In this document: piece by piece, positions 62,912 to 64,000 of the stretch
How the letters are laid out: each line of letters starts with the position of its first letter
Position numbering within the stretch: the first letter of the stretch is position 1
From: Harmothoe impar
Lineage: Eukaryota > Annelida > Polychaeta > Phyllodocida > Polynoidae
Direction: 5' to 3'
Length of the DNA: 64,000 nt
NCBI GenBank assembly: GCA_947462335.1
Contig: OX381714.1
Location: 34,434,025 to 34,498,024 of the forward strand
Translations under genes and position numbers: made by a program
The notes under the pieces: generated by a model
What the model saw: the letters and a program-made list of their open reading frames with translations, nothing else
Database searches by the model: none
Told to the model about the DNA's origin: nothing

Positions 62912-64000
62912 GTCCCTGTGTAGGCTATGGTCAGATAAAGCAATGAGTAGGGAAAGTGTACACTATAGGACTATAAAAAGAAAGATGGCCCACTGGTTAT
63001 CTCATTGCTAAATGTGACAGGTGCACATGGCAAGTACATGCATTTGATACGTGATTGTATTTCCTTATTTTATTCATTATGGCTTCATGGACACGTAAGC
63101 CGAAATCAAATCACTTGTATGCATAGTCAAGTTGAGAGTAAAGCGAATTTTGATTAAATTGAATGAGAGTAAAACGAATTTTAATTAAATTGAATGTCCA
63201 TACTTCTTGGTATGCCAAGTATTCCTTATTACCCAATTACAACTGTTCACACAATGGCACACAGACTAATACATGACTAAGCTATTCAAACAAGTGACGC
63301 CACCCACGGCTTAAAGGTAAACTATTGACGTTTTTACTCCTATTCTGAGTCTATATAGTACGTCAAGCATAAACATGGCGCGTTAGTAGAATACCAGAGC
63401 ACATGTCCCTACACCTAAGCCCTCCTGCCAAGAGGCTCAGGTCAGGAAATACCTTCTTATAGAGAGCCTGGTCAGATTTGTGGGGATTATTTAAAGCCTC
63501 TGATCGGATTTGCTGTGATTCTGGACATGTTTCTGGTACAAGGAATTGCAGAGCGTTAGATGTGGGTGTTAGGTGGAGGTGTCTATATATAATACATACC
63601 ATGTATACATATCGTGTAATGGTAGCCCAATAGGTTATATCAAAGTTATGGTGTAAGGCATGCCATGATTATAGGTATGATCATGTATTATGTAATGTGA
63701 TGTAAATATTAAGTTAAGTATACAGCAAAATCTAATGTAGTTTTACAGCACTTGCTGTAACTTTACAGTGGATTCTACTGTTTACCTACAATAAACTGTA
63801 CACATACAGCAGATTCTACTATACACCTACAAAAAAGACAACCAACTCTTAACAGTGTGTGGAAATAACAATGCAGCATAGGTAGGTGAACTGGATAAAT
63901 GGTCTAGCAGTAGAACATAATCATTCTCATTTAAAAAGATATCTATAGAAAAGTATCGGATCGTCCCCTGAGTCATATGATTTTGTAACACACACTTAAT
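62912..64000. other. Intergenic, nothing recognised
   Basis: AT-rich host DNA. The only visible repetition is a two-fold direct repeat of about 33 bp at 63130-63195 (GAGAGTAAARCGAATTTT). No gene is supported. Confidence 0.4.

Overview
The window is nuclear DNA of an animal, probably a marine invertebrate. Coding regions are split by GT-AG introns. One gene is a kelch-like BTB protein and another belongs to FAM124, a metazoan family. Intergenic DNA and introns are crowded with small inverted-repeat elements and minisatellites. The species cannot be fixed from sequence alone; an invertebrate deuterostome or a lophotrochozoan would fit.

Layout. 1-18 kb is repeat-rich DNA. It holds a 6-kb inverted repeat with 146-bp internal units, a perfect-looking 564-bp tandem duplication, at least six short MITE-like hairpins, and three larger elements whose terminal motif is iterated inside the element. 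A KLHL-type gene (BTB-BACK-Kelch, 8 coding exons, about 623 aa) runs from 18.1 to 22.65 kb on the + strand. A FAM124-family gene (last coding exon 26.5-29.06 kb, an upstream exon near 29.6 kb) converges on it from the - strand. 29.6-34.7 kb is intergenic or intronic, with a 68-71-bp minisatellite.

The dominant feature is a complete Polinton/Maverick (adintovirus-like) element at 34709-61910. It has about 0.3-kb terminal inverted repeats starting with AG and a 6-bp target duplication GTAGAC. It carries the full virus-like gene set: protein-primed DNA polymerase B with an OTU-like and C2H2 N-terminal region, D,D35E integrase with chromodomain, A32/FtsK-like packaging ATPase, adenain-like protease, double jelly-roll major capsid protein, minor capsid/penton-like protein, and two small basic membrane-active-like proteins. 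It also carries cargo-like genes: a tandem death-domain protein, a DUF5662/HD-like protein, a protein with two SUMO-interacting motifs, and three unrecognised proteins. Capsid, packaging and integrase genes form a tightly packed - strand cluster behind a TATA box, with the death-domain gene first. The polymerase and the SIM protein are on the + strand.

The left 8634 bp of the element, TIR included, is present twice in tandem with one visible base difference. The junction lies at the element terminus, so the element as assembled has three TIR copies and two structural gene clusters. All its reading frames are open, so it looks young.

Beyond the Polinton, 61.9-62.8 kb holds another iterated-motif element with a 361-bp element nested in it. 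The last kilobase has nothing I can identify.
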